From positions 1 through 10,000 of the forward strand of contig DLCK01000087.1 of the NCBI GenBank assembly GCA_002480565.1: DNA of 10,000 nucleotides. The letters run 5' to 3'. Source of the DNA: Phycisphaerales bacterium UBA7800. GTDB lineage: Bacteria > Planctomycetota > Phycisphaerae > Phycisphaerales > Phycisphaeraceae. How positions within the stretch are numbered: the stretch's first letter is position 1; each line of letters starts with the position of its first letter. This document shows, in pieces, positions 1 through 6,011 of this stretch. Both the position numbers and the translations under genes were made by a program. Below the pieces are notes generated by a model. That model saw nothing but the letters and a program-made list of their open reading frames with translations. It did not search any database and had not been told where the DNA came from.

Positions 1-1
1 C

Positions 2-64
2 AAACAGACCAAAGAAGCGTTCAACGATAACGACCATCCCAGGCAGAAATATCTAAAACCATAA
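2..64 (+). CDS. C-terminal end of an upstream gene (partial, unidentified)
   Basis: Reading from base 2, the + strand is open for 20 codons and ends in TAA at 62-64. The peptide tail is hydrophilic and charged, ending in the residues RQKYLKP. The stop lies 29 bases before the ATG of the XRE gene, which would fit two genes in one operon. Only 20 codons are visible, so an open frame by chance cannot be excluded and no family can be named. The other two forward frames of this stretch were not assigned to anything. Confidence 0.35.
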   Translation, partial: KQTKEAFNDNDHPRQKYLKP

Positions 65-93
65 AAACGAAAAATAACTGGGAGTCAGGGAAG

Positions 94-447
94 ATGAGAG
101 ATTTTCCTAACGGTATCCGTACGTGCCGTAAACGTGCGAAACTTACCATGACAGAGCTGGCTGAACGTGCCGGCACGTCACGCAGTCAAATTTACAAACT
201 GGAAGCTGGGGAACGTCAACTCACTTTAGAGTGGATGCAACGCCTGGCCAAGGCTATTGGATGTACGCTTGAAGAGCTTTTGCCAGTAACCGCAAAACAT
301 AGGTTCCAAGGCAAAATTCCTGAGCTGTCTGATAAATCCTATCAAATCCAACAGCACGATAACTACATCGTCCTAAGACTGGAACAGCCTGTCGAGGTTC
401 ATTTGTCTCTTCACCCACTCTTTGCTGATCCATGCGAAGGTGAGTAG
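94..447 (+). CDS. XRE-family helix-turn-helix transcriptional regulator
   Basis: A 117-residue protein with one Cro/C1-type DNA-binding domain at about residues 7-64. The helix-turn-helix is readable at about 19-41 (MTELAERAGTSRSQIYKLE), followed by the usual closing helices around LEWMQRLAKAIGCTLEELLP. The tail (about 65-117) is short and has no enzymatic motif; it may serve dimerisation. The ATG at 94 follows a purine-rich stretch (CAGGGAAG) immediately upstream. That stretch is close to the start, but no better start exists in frame. Proteins of this size are typical repressors of prophages and integrative elements. The gene is convergent with the polyamine/glycosyl operon, not divergent from it, so control of that operon is possible but not shown by position. 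The DNA-binding call is firm; the target is unknown. Confidence 0.88.
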   Translation: MRDFPNGIRTCRKRAKLTMTELAERAGTSRSQIYKLEAGERQLTLEWMQRLAKAIGCTLEELLPVTAKHRFQGKIPELSDKSYQIQQHDNYIVLRLEQPVEVHLSLHPLFADPCEGE

Positions 448-477
448 CGACACCTTTCACACATCAAAAACTCAATA

Positions 478-526
478 AGCAAAAACAGATGTAAGTCATT
501 TTTGCTCTATGCTAAACAGGTAGCAT
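478..526. terminator. Inverted repeats between convergent genes, possible bidirectional terminator
   Basis: Two inverted repeats lie in the 139-base gap between the convergent XRE gene and the glycosyltransferase gene. The first has arms AGCAAAAA (478-485) and TTTTTGCT (499-506) around a 13-base loop. The A-tract/T-tract arms could act as a rho-independent terminator read from either side. The second has arms ATGCTA (509-514) and TAGCAT (521-526) with a 6-base loop. Neither has a strong GC stem, so the call rests on position and symmetry. Confidence 0.35.
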
Positions 527-586
527 GATAGACAAAATTACCAAAACTTTCGTTAATTGTTTTGCTTTGATGATAGGAAGTGATGA

Positions 587-1666
587 TCACCGTTGCATCT
601 GCCACTTCACAAGTTCTGGAGATGGAGCTGTACGAATGAAATCTGATAAAATATTACCAAAAGAAAATGAAGAAATCTGTTTCTTGAGTTGCTCAAAATC
701 AGGAGACGATATCATTTGCTTGTGTTGGGTTAACACACTATCAATCAGGGTGCAAGCCTCGTGCTTTGTTGCATACCTGAAGGGCTGCGGGAAGAAGTTC
801 GGATAACATTGATCATTCGGAACAACAGGTATGCAATCTGACAAAACGGCTTTCATAACCGAGTAACCAAAAAGCTCTTGTCGTGCATGACTGAAAACAA
901 TCTTTGATCGCCTTAATGTTTTGTGATGATCTTCATCGTTTTCACCAACGGCGAAAGAAACATTTAGTAAATCCTGGATTATCTTATAATAAGGGGACTC
1001 TTCCATTTTTATTGGATCGGTAGTCGCTTGCGTAACAAGAAACCGTACATGTGGCATGCTTTCTGCAACATCTATAAAAAATTTCACCCCTTTATCAGAA
1101 TCCAAACGATGCGGAAAAATCACATCAATATCTTTGTCTGTAGGATCCGCAGGTTGAAATGCATCCATCCCCCAAGGGGAAATAACAGTTTTTCCTTGAA
1201 AATCTTCTGAAAGTTTTGATTTTGAGTAAGGGCTAGAAACATACAGGCGGTTATACGATTGAAGCCATGCAGCTTCATAAGGAGAAACCCATGTTTCACT
1301 GTACAAATCATTTTCTAGGTAACTACCTCCATGCACAAGTGCAGAATATGTTGCGTTCACTCCACGTTGTGTATGCGCGTATCTCAGTATATCCAATCCT
1401 GGATTGAATGCATCCAAGAAAAGTATACGTAGAGGTTCACCTTTTTGTTTAGGTTCAATTTCTATTAATTGCTGTAATATTTTTAGCTGTTCTCGTGTAT
1501 AATCTAAATCATCCAACTGTCCATGCGGGAGATTGTTTGGAAAAACTTTTCCTCCAACAAAAGACACGTCAAGATTCTGCCTTTCAGCGGCTATTTTGAA
1601 TGCACGAGATATTTCTTCAAAAGACGTTCCTTTATAATGAGCAGGTACGACAACAATATTACGCAT
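587..1666 (-). CDS. GT-B fold glycosyltransferase, family 4-like
   Basis: A 359-residue protein, third gene of the minus-strand operon. The N-terminal half (about 1-170) looks like a Rossmann acceptor domain, with MRNIVVVPAHYKG and a VHGGSY segment at 111-116. The C-terminal half starts at about 180 with VIFPHRLDSDKG, the place where GT4 enzymes use Arg and Lys to hold the sugar-nucleotide phosphates (R187, K192). The segment at 262-275 (RQELFGYSVMKAVL) matches the GT4 E-X7-E region, but only the first acidic residue (E264) is present; position 272 is Lys. The following CIPVVPNDQCYPNFFP recalls the tRNA-queuosine mannosyltransferase/GTDC1 group, suggesting a distant relation. The start ATG overlaps the stop of the ATP-grasp gene (8 bases shared frame span) and has an AAGG about 7 bases upstream. 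No signal peptide or membrane segment is visible, so it should be cytosolic. Donor and acceptor are unknown. Confidence 0.78.
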   Translation of the reverse strand: MRNIVVVPAHYKGTSFEEISRAFKIAAERQNLDVSFVGGKVFPNNLPHGQLDDLDYTREQLKILQQLIEIEPKQKGEPLRILFLDAFNPGLDILRYAHTQRGVNATYSALVHGGSYLENDLYSETWVSPYEAAWLQSYNRLYVSSPYSKSKLSEDFQGKTVISPWGMDAFQPADPTDKDIDVIFPHRLDSDKGVKFFIDVAESMPHVRFLVTQATTDPIKMEESPYYKIIQDLLNVSFAVGENDEDHHKTLRRSKIVFSHARQELFGYSVMKAVLSDCIPVVPNDQCYPNFFPQPFRYATKHEACTLIDSVLTQHKQMISSPDFEQLKKQISSFSFGNILSDFIRTAPSPELVKWQMQR

Positions 1667-2717
1667 TTAAAAACCTTAAAACATCCATTTCTCCTGTCGG
1701 AAGGCCTGTCAAAACCAAATCATCTGTGTGACGGGTCATAACGTCTTCCATAAAGGCGGCTGTTCTTCCTTTGGGCATTTCATTAAACAAAAGTGTTGGA
1801 ATGGTCATGGCTGTCATTCTTATGTTCAGCTCGAGTGCCCAAATCTTCCCATCATCAGATAATATAAAGTCTAACCCCAAAAAGCCTACATAGTGTTGTA
1901 TATGATTTGAAACTTTATGGATCAACGCATCAATTTGTTCCCTGTGTTTTGGTAAAATCCTGTTTAATGGCTGTAGAATGGCCCCTGAAAAGAATTTGTG
2001 ATCTTCAATCAACTGATGAGAAAAGCCAAAAACAGTAAAGGTGCTTTCATTGCATTTATAAACCTGCACACTACAAGAAAGTCCCTCCTTACATTGTTCT
2101 ATATACCAATCATGATTATGATCAATTTTTGACCAGACATTTTCGTCTGATAAATCGGAAGGTGTATATAATGTAAACCCGCCCGATCCTTGCCTGCGTT
2201 TGATATAAATATCTTTCCTTGCTGGCGTATTTTCCGTTAGAAGTTCCCACGCAGGGGTTTGCTCACCAAAATATTTTTTCTGTAAAATTTTGTCATTCCA
2301 GGCCAAATAATCCGAATATGTGGCGTTAAATGTCCATCCTTTTTCCTTTGCTAGAATTTCTGCGTCAGGATGAGGAATGCACACATGCAGGTTTTGAATG
2401 TGATCGGGCGTGACAACATCATGAAGCCGTTTATATATTGAATGACGGCTATCGGAAGACATTGGCACGTATAAAAGATTATTTTTATTCTTGTATGCCG
2501 GCAAAGTCTGATTATTGACACATACATGTTGTCCTTGTAAAACCCACGGCATCAGGTTTTCGTATTTAAACATCGCCGGGATGTCATAGGTCATGTTTTC
2601 GCTTATAGCTCTAAAATCAACGGTATATAGCGTACGAGCGTCAGAAAGTTCGGCAATATCACTTGCTTTCATTTCTTTATAGACGATCTGGTTCTTCTTA
2701 TCTTCCATAGTGTTCAT
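1659..2717 (-). CDS. ATP-grasp family carboxylate-amine/thiol ligase
   Basis: A 352-residue protein with a recognisable ATP-grasp core. There is a nucleotide-binding Lys in YIKRRQGSGG (K173 with the glycine-rich loop at 177-180), the hinge segment WYIEQCKEG (E207), and the metal-binding strand GFLGLDFILSDDGKIWALELN (D283, E296, N298, R300). The N-terminal part (about 1-140) would be the pre-ATP-grasp domain. Family members activate a carboxylate as an acyl phosphate and couple it to an amine or thiol; here the substrates cannot be told. Of two possible starts, 2717 is preferred over the internal Met at 2708 because an AGAGA purine run lies about 7 bases upstream. The gene overlaps the 3' end of the fusion gene by 20 bases and the start of the glycosyltransferase gene by 8, indicating coupled translation in one operon. 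No transmembrane segment is seen. Confidence 0.82.
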   Translation of the reverse strand: MNTMEDKKNQIVYKEMKASDIAELSDARTLYTVDFRAISENMTYDIPAMFKYENLMPWVLQGQHVCVNNQTLPAYKNKNNLLYVPMSSDSRHSIYKRLHDVVTPDHIQNLHVCIPHPDAEILAKEKGWTFNATYSDYLAWNDKILQKKYFGEQTPAWELLTENTPARKDIYIKRRQGSGGFTLYTPSDLSDENVWSKIDHNHDWYIEQCKEGLSCSVQVYKCNESTFTVFGFSHQLIEDHKFFSGAILQPLNRILPKHREQIDALIHKVSNHIQHYVGFLGLDFILSDDGKIWALELNIRMTAMTIPTLLFNEMPKGRTAAFMEDVMTRHTDDLVLTGLPTGEMDVLRFLNA

Positions 2718-4881
2718 ATATTTTCTCTGCTCTTATGGCCCTTTCTATACCCTTGATATCAGGATTGCGAGCTTTAAACACATACAAATTGGACGATGAG
2801 CTGTAAGATAGGGCATCAGTTTTGACCCCGTATTGTGCTAAAAGTTTTTGGGCACGCGCTTTCTCATCAAAATGTTCAGGCAGTTTATAAGCGCTAAAGT
2901 TTTTTCTTGCCTCTACAACATTGATACCATTACGTCCCAAGGTGGAAAATAGATCATACATTCCTTTCCCCATGATGGTAGGGTTAAGGATGGCGTAAAA
3001 CTCTCTTTCATTTTCATGATCAAAATCTGTTGCTTTCAAAGCACCTGCAATAAAAGCTAAAGCACCATCGACTGTATAGGGTGGATCAACAAAGAATGTC
3101 GCGAACTTACCTATTCCGCTTTGATCAATCTCACGAATATCACCTGTGTATATTTCAGAGCGTTCATTTCCTTTGCGCAGGAGGTCAACAACGGCAGGAT
3201 CTCTCTCAATGACAACAGGCTGTATCCATGGTTGAGTTGCAGCATGTACACTGACCTGATCATCATCTCCTACAAATCCAACGCGCATATATTCCGCAAA
3301 AGGGTATTTTTCTTTTAAAAGATTAATTCGTCTTTGTGCGGATTCTGCGTCGCACGGAAATTGGTTATATGCTGCATTTGCATGTACTTGCGTTATTGGA
3401 TAGTGTTGTTCAGATACTGCGTGTTGATATTGGAAAGTAGTTTTCAATTGACCTTCGGGTGAAACAGAAACCAAACCAGCATCCGCAGCACTTTGAAACA
3501 CGAGTCCTAAGTTATCAAAATCAGATTCCGATTCTTTCACGAAAGTATCAAGATCTTTTGCCAGGAACAACCCACTTACACGGCGGGAGTACTCTGTAAA
3601 ACCATATTGGTAGTTACCTTTCCAATAATCAGCTTTTTGTTCTGCGTCTTCGGCACATTGGATATCGAGGGGAATAAGCTTTTTGTAAGTCTGATAAGCC
3701 TGTACTATTTTTTCTGAATGATGATCTGCTTTTAAAGGCTCTATAGGATCATATCCTTGCCCATTGAATAAAGCTATAACATCAAAATCGAAAACATTAT
3801 CACGCATTAAAAATTCTTGATAACGCTTTCGTGACTGCGTATCATCCCGTTCACTTGGATGATTTACATGAACAACATTTATATCGTCTAATATTTTGAC
3901 ATGAGGGCTATCTCTGTAAAGCTTGAACATTAAAGCATCATCTTCATAGCCATAACTGCCAAAATCCTCAAACCCTCCTGTACGTAGAAAATCTTCTTTT
4001 CGACAAAACCCAAAATTTGCAATAAATGTTTTGGATAAATGACCTTCTGTCGGGATATTTGTATCTTTTCCTAATTCAATTATTTCATCACCGCTCAAAA
4101 GTGCCGAGCTACGTTGTTGGAAGGTATTGTCATTTGTCCAGTGTCGAATAGCTCCATAGCCATGTTTATATACACACGCATATTTAGCAATTTTGGATAA
4201 AGACTCCTTGTCTACTAATAAAATATCATCGTCTGAGAAACTTATAGTAGGATACCGTGCCTGTTGAACAGCTTGATTTCGTGCTTCAGCAACAGGTAAA
4301 GATTGAGGGTTGTCAATGATCTTTATTAGCCCTGGGTGCTGTTGGTTATATCGATCAACAGTTTCGCGCAATTCCAAAGCTCTGGACTTATCTCTGCTGT
4401 TTTCAACAAGAATAATTTCTGTTTTATCTTTGGGATAATCTTGTTCAACCAAAGATTTCAGTGTATGTCGAACAGAAAACCCTTTGGTCTCATGTGAGTC
4501 ACAAGTAACCACAACATGAGAGATTCCTTCTTCTTCACCACGTATTTCTGTTCTGAGATAGGTTCGTTTGGGCTTAAATCCTTCTTGAATCGGTTTAATC
4601 GCTTTTTCTGCATCAGTAGCCCCACATACAAAGACATCCAAAGCTGCGAAATTCGTTTCTGGCCATGTATGTGCACTGATGTGTGACTCCCCAAGAACAA
4701 CTACACCAGTAACACCTGATCCCTCCCCGAATGAATGAAACGTGCTGTCCAAAATTGTTGCACCTATGTCTTTAGCTACCTTTTCCAAGGTGCTTTTAAC
4801 ATGGTTGATATCAGATAAATTTTCTGCTCCATAAAGATCTAGAAGAAGATGTTTTCCGGGAGCATGTGCGTTAACAGACAT
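2698..4881 (-). CDS. SpeD - GT2 glycosyltransferase - BpsA-like aminopropyltransferase fusion
   Basis: A 727-residue three-domain enzyme. Residues 7-115 match bacterial SpeD (S-adenosylmethionine decarboxylase proenzyme). ESHISAHTWPE contains the self-cleavage site E65/S66 (S66 would become the pyruvoyl group), with H71 and C86 at the same spacing as the catalytic His and Cys of the family. Residues about 119-380 are a GT-A family 2 glycosyltransferase: VVVTCDSHETKG at the N-terminal strand, the DXD metal site at SDDD (D217-D219), and GGFEDFGSYGYEDD at 302-315, a galactosyltransferase-like acidic motif. Residues about 440-727 resemble BpsA/DUF43: a winged-helix-like stretch, YNQFP (505-509), GDDD (538-541), IER (558-560), GD (580-581) and DPPYT (599-603). 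BpsA transfers aminopropyl groups from decarboxylated SAM, SpeD's product. The operon's lead gene; AAAGAG lies about 8 bases before the ATG. Some SpeD homologues decarboxylate arginine or ornithine instead, so the donor assignment is inference. Confidence 0.85.
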   Translation of the reverse strand: MSVNAHAPGKHLLLDLYGAENLSDINHVKSTLEKVAKDIGATILDSTFHSFGEGSGVTGVVVLGESHISAHTWPETNFAALDVFVCGATDAEKAIKPIQEGFKPKRTYLRTEIRGEEEGISHVVVTCDSHETKGFSVRHTLKSLVEQDYPKDKTEIILVENSRDKSRALELRETVDRYNQQHPGLIKIIDNPQSLPVAEARNQAVQQARYPTISFSDDDILLVDKESLSKIAKYACVYKHGYGAIRHWTNDNTFQQRSSALLSGDEIIELGKDTNIPTEGHLSKTFIANFGFCRKEDFLRTGGFEDFGSYGYEDDALMFKLYRDSPHVKILDDINVVHVNHPSERDDTQSRKRYQEFLMRDNVFDFDVIALFNGQGYDPIEPLKADHHSEKIVQAYQTYKKLIPLDIQCAEDAEQKADYWKGNYQYGFTEYSRRVSGLFLAKDLDTFVKESESDFDNLGLVFQSAADAGLVSVSPEGQLKTTFQYQHAVSEQHYPITQVHANAAYNQFPCDAESAQRRINLLKEKYPFAEYMRVGFVGDDDQVSVHAATQPWIQPVVIERDPAVVDLLRKGNERSEIYTGDIREIDQSGIGKFATFFVDPPYTVDGALAFIAGALKATDFDHENEREFYAILNPTIMGKGMYDLFSTLGRNGINVVEARKNFSAYKLPEHFDEKARAQKLLAQYGVKTDALSYSSSSNLYVFKARNPDIKGIERAIRAEKIYEHYGR

Positions 4882-4981
4882 TGTTTCAACTCTTTGCTCG
4901 ATTAAGTCCTTAAAGGAGATACATTCAAATATTCTGTTTCAGTAACAAATATTTCATGTCATGTAAAGGCTTTAAGCGGCA
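4882..4981. promoter_or_regulatory. Divergent regulatory region upstream of the fusion-gene operon
   Basis: This AT-rich stretch separates the minus-strand operon (start 4881) from the + strand small ORF and NUDIX gene. It must hold the operon promoter unless the operon is read from further right. The octamer CAAATATT occurs at 4926-4933 and again at 4946-4953, exactly 20 bases apart (about two helical turns on one face), which would suit a DNA-binding protein. CATGTCATG lies at 4955-4963. On the minus strand a TTGTTA followed 18 bases later by ATGTAT is the best -35/-10-like pair, but it is weak. No riboswitch fold was recognised. Confidence 0.3.
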
Positions 4982-5110
4982 ATGTTTATGCTGCCCACTG
5001 ACTACTACACATACATCATTCCCAAACTATCACCAGAATGGTCTAGGGAACACGCTACAAGCACACTAAATAGACTGAAAAAATCATTTGAAAATGCTAT
5101 GAGTAGATAA
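4982..5110 (+). CDS. Possible small protein upstream of the NUDIX gene
   Basis: A 42-codon open frame beginning MFMLPTDYYTY and ending NRLKKSFENAMSR, stop TAA at 5108-5110, just 13 bases before the NUDIX start. The composition (aromatic N-terminal part, charged helix-like second half) looks like a real small protein, and the spacing suggests a shared transcript with the NUDIX gene. Against it, the upstream ribosome-binding site is poor (AAAGG 12-13 bases before the first ATG; the second ATG at 4988 is no better). There is no known family, signal peptide or membrane segment. It could also be the end of a decayed gene. Confidence 0.4.
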   Translation: MFMLPTDYYTYIIPKLSPEWSREHATSTLNRLKKSFENAMSR

Positions 5111-5123
5111 GAAAGGAAAAGAA

Positions 5124-5546
5124 ATGAACAAACATTCACATTTTGGCGTATATGGCGTTATCTCCAGCGGAACGAAAATGCTTGTTATCAAGAAAGCACG
5201 TGGCCCGTACACTGGCCTGTATGATTTACCTGGTGGCAGCTCAGAGGATGGAGAACTGCTTGAGCAAACGGTAACGCGTGAGATATTGGAAGAAACTGGC
5301 TGTACAGTTGAGAAACTGGAACAGATTAAGGCTGTGAGTGCTCTTTACCCGTATCAAGATGGCGATGCGTCATGTGAGCTTCGACACATTGGCGTGTTAT
5401 TCCAGGTTGAGATATCGGGAGATCCAATGACTGAAGGGGATGGGCAAGATTCTAATGGGTGCGTTTGGCTGAATCTTTCCAAGCTTGACGAAAACAATGC
5501 CACCCCATTTGTTCTGATGGCCAAAACCTTTCATATGAGCGTTTAA
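5124..5546 (+). CDS. NUDIX hydrolase
   Basis: A 140-residue single-domain protein with a complete Nudix box at residues 38-60: G38, E44, then REILEETGC (R52, E53, E56, E57, G59). This is the Mg2+-binding loop that hydrolyses nucleoside diphosphates linked to another group. LPGGS just before the box and the N-terminal FGVYGVI strand are also typical. The length fits the small members of the superfamily. The ATG has a good ribosome-binding site (AAAGGAAAAGAA) just upstream. The protein is likely cytosolic. Substrate cannot be deduced; members act on nucleotide sugars, ADP-ribose, oxidised nucleotides and similar molecules. It sits divergent from the glycosyltransferase/aminopropyl operon, so a role in trimming a nucleotide-activated intermediate is possible, but a generic housekeeping role is equally open. 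Confidence 0.92.
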   Translation: MNKHSHFGVYGVISSGTKMLVIKKARGPYTGLYDLPGGSSEDGELLEQTVTREILEETGCTVEKLEQIKAVSALYPYQDGDASCELRHIGVLFQVEISGDPMTEGDGQDSNGCVWLNLSKLDENNATPFVLMAKTFHMSV

Positions 5547-5710
5547 AGTCAACATTAATGGACGTTAACTGACATAAGGAATATTTAAATATACGTTAAA
5601 TTACGTGATATGCTTTACTCAAACGCCTAGCAGGAGAGCAAAGCCAATTCTTCCGGTGGGTTACAGGCATTTGTTACCAGATTTTTCGTTGGAGTGGTTG
5701 GTTTTAGAAA

Positions 5711-5731
5711 ACTGGCGCGCAAGTGGCGCGC
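5711..5731 (+). repeat. GGCGCGC-rich direct repeat, copy 1
   Basis: A 21-base element containing TGGCGCGC twice, the two units 11 bases apart. It is repeated at 5933-5953 in the same orientation with a single mismatch (AAG versus AAT in the spacer). The copies lie on either side of the tRNA 3' fragment, which suggests arm-type binding sites for a tyrosine integrase. Confidence 0.75.
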
Positions 5732-5732
5732 G

Positions 5733-5800
5733 GGGGCTTGAAAGCGGCAGAAAATCGTGTGACAAAATGTGAACCAATGGGGCTGAAAGGGGCGGAAATC
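5733..5800 (+). repeat. Imperfect tandem duplication next to the attachment core
   Basis: The stretch 5733-5756 (GGGGCTTGAAAGCGGCAG then AAAATC) recurs imperfectly at 5779-5800 (GGGGCTGAAAGGGGCGG then AAATC), a 46-base period. It lies between the GGCGCGC repeat and the tRNA fragment. It may be a further recombinase or accessory-protein binding array, or simple local duplication. Confidence 0.45.
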
Positions 5801-5816
5801 CGGGCTTTTTGCGATG

Positions 5817-5861
5817 TTCGGGACGACGAGGTCGCAGGTTCAAATCCTGCTGCCCCGACCA
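5817..5861 (+). repeat. tRNA-Pro(CGG) 3'-half fragment, attachment-site scar (attL/attR core)
   Basis: From 5817 the sequence reads as the 3' half of a tRNA. The anticodon loop TTCGGGA (5817-5823, anticodon CGG at 5819-5821) is followed by the anticodon stem 3' strand CGACG. A 5-base variable region AGGTC leads to a perfect T stem GCAGG/CCTGC around TTCAAAT (5834-5850). Then come the acceptor 3' strand TGCCCCG, discriminator A and CCA (5859-5861). The bases before 5817 form no acceptor or D arm: there is no CGGGGCA-like 5' strand about 75 bases upstream, and the anticodon stem pairs imperfectly. This half-tRNA pattern, breaking at the anticodon loop, is what tyrosine-recombinase elements leave at the end distal to the intact tRNA. 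The orientation places the intact tRNA, and the element it bounds, to the left, outside the window. An alternative is a decayed tRNA gene. Confidence 0.75.
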
Positions 5862-5932
5862 TCGCATTCCTCAATCATTTCAATGCTTTGACTGTCTGTT
5901 CTGACATCTAACTTGAGTATCCAAACTGTGTA

Positions 5933-5953
5933 ACTGGCGCGCAATTGGCGCGC
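5933..5953 (+). repeat. GGCGCGC-rich direct repeat, copy 2
   Basis: The second copy of the 21-base element seen at 5711-5731, identical at 20 of 21 positions and 222 bases away in the same orientation. It lies 71 bases beyond the CCA of the tRNA fragment, so the att core is bracketed by the two copies. Confidence 0.75.
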
Positions 5954-6011
5954 AGAATGATTTTTTATGAAATGGTGAAGAGAATTGTGTCATTTGTTTT
6001 AAAGGATATTT

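Noticed and set aside
525..806. 93-codon + strand ORF
   Set aside because: It lies mostly antisense to the glycosyltransferase 3' end, which has clear family motifs.
3050..3110. DPPY motif read as a DNA adenine methylase motif IV
   Set aside because: The surrounding GDDD, IER, GD and the extension to DPPYT, plus the YNQFP segment before, fit the BpsA/DUF43 aminopropyltransferase plan. No target-recognition domain of a DNA methylase is present, and SpeD in the same chain supplies the fitting donor.
5785..5861. Complete tRNA-Pro gene
   Set aside because: No acceptor 5' strand or D arm can be found upstream of the anticodon loop, and the anticodon stem has an A-A mismatch, so only the 3' half is present.
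5661..5867. 68-codon minus-strand ORF containing SGQQDLNLRP
   Set aside because: This peptide is the reverse complement of the tRNA-Pro T arm and acceptor end. It is a well-known false gene produced by tRNA DNA, not a protein.
5723..5911. 62-codon + strand ORF across the tRNA fragment
   Set aside because: It runs through the imperfect duplication and the tRNA half, with no family resemblance and no ribosome-binding site. The tRNA scar explains the sequence.
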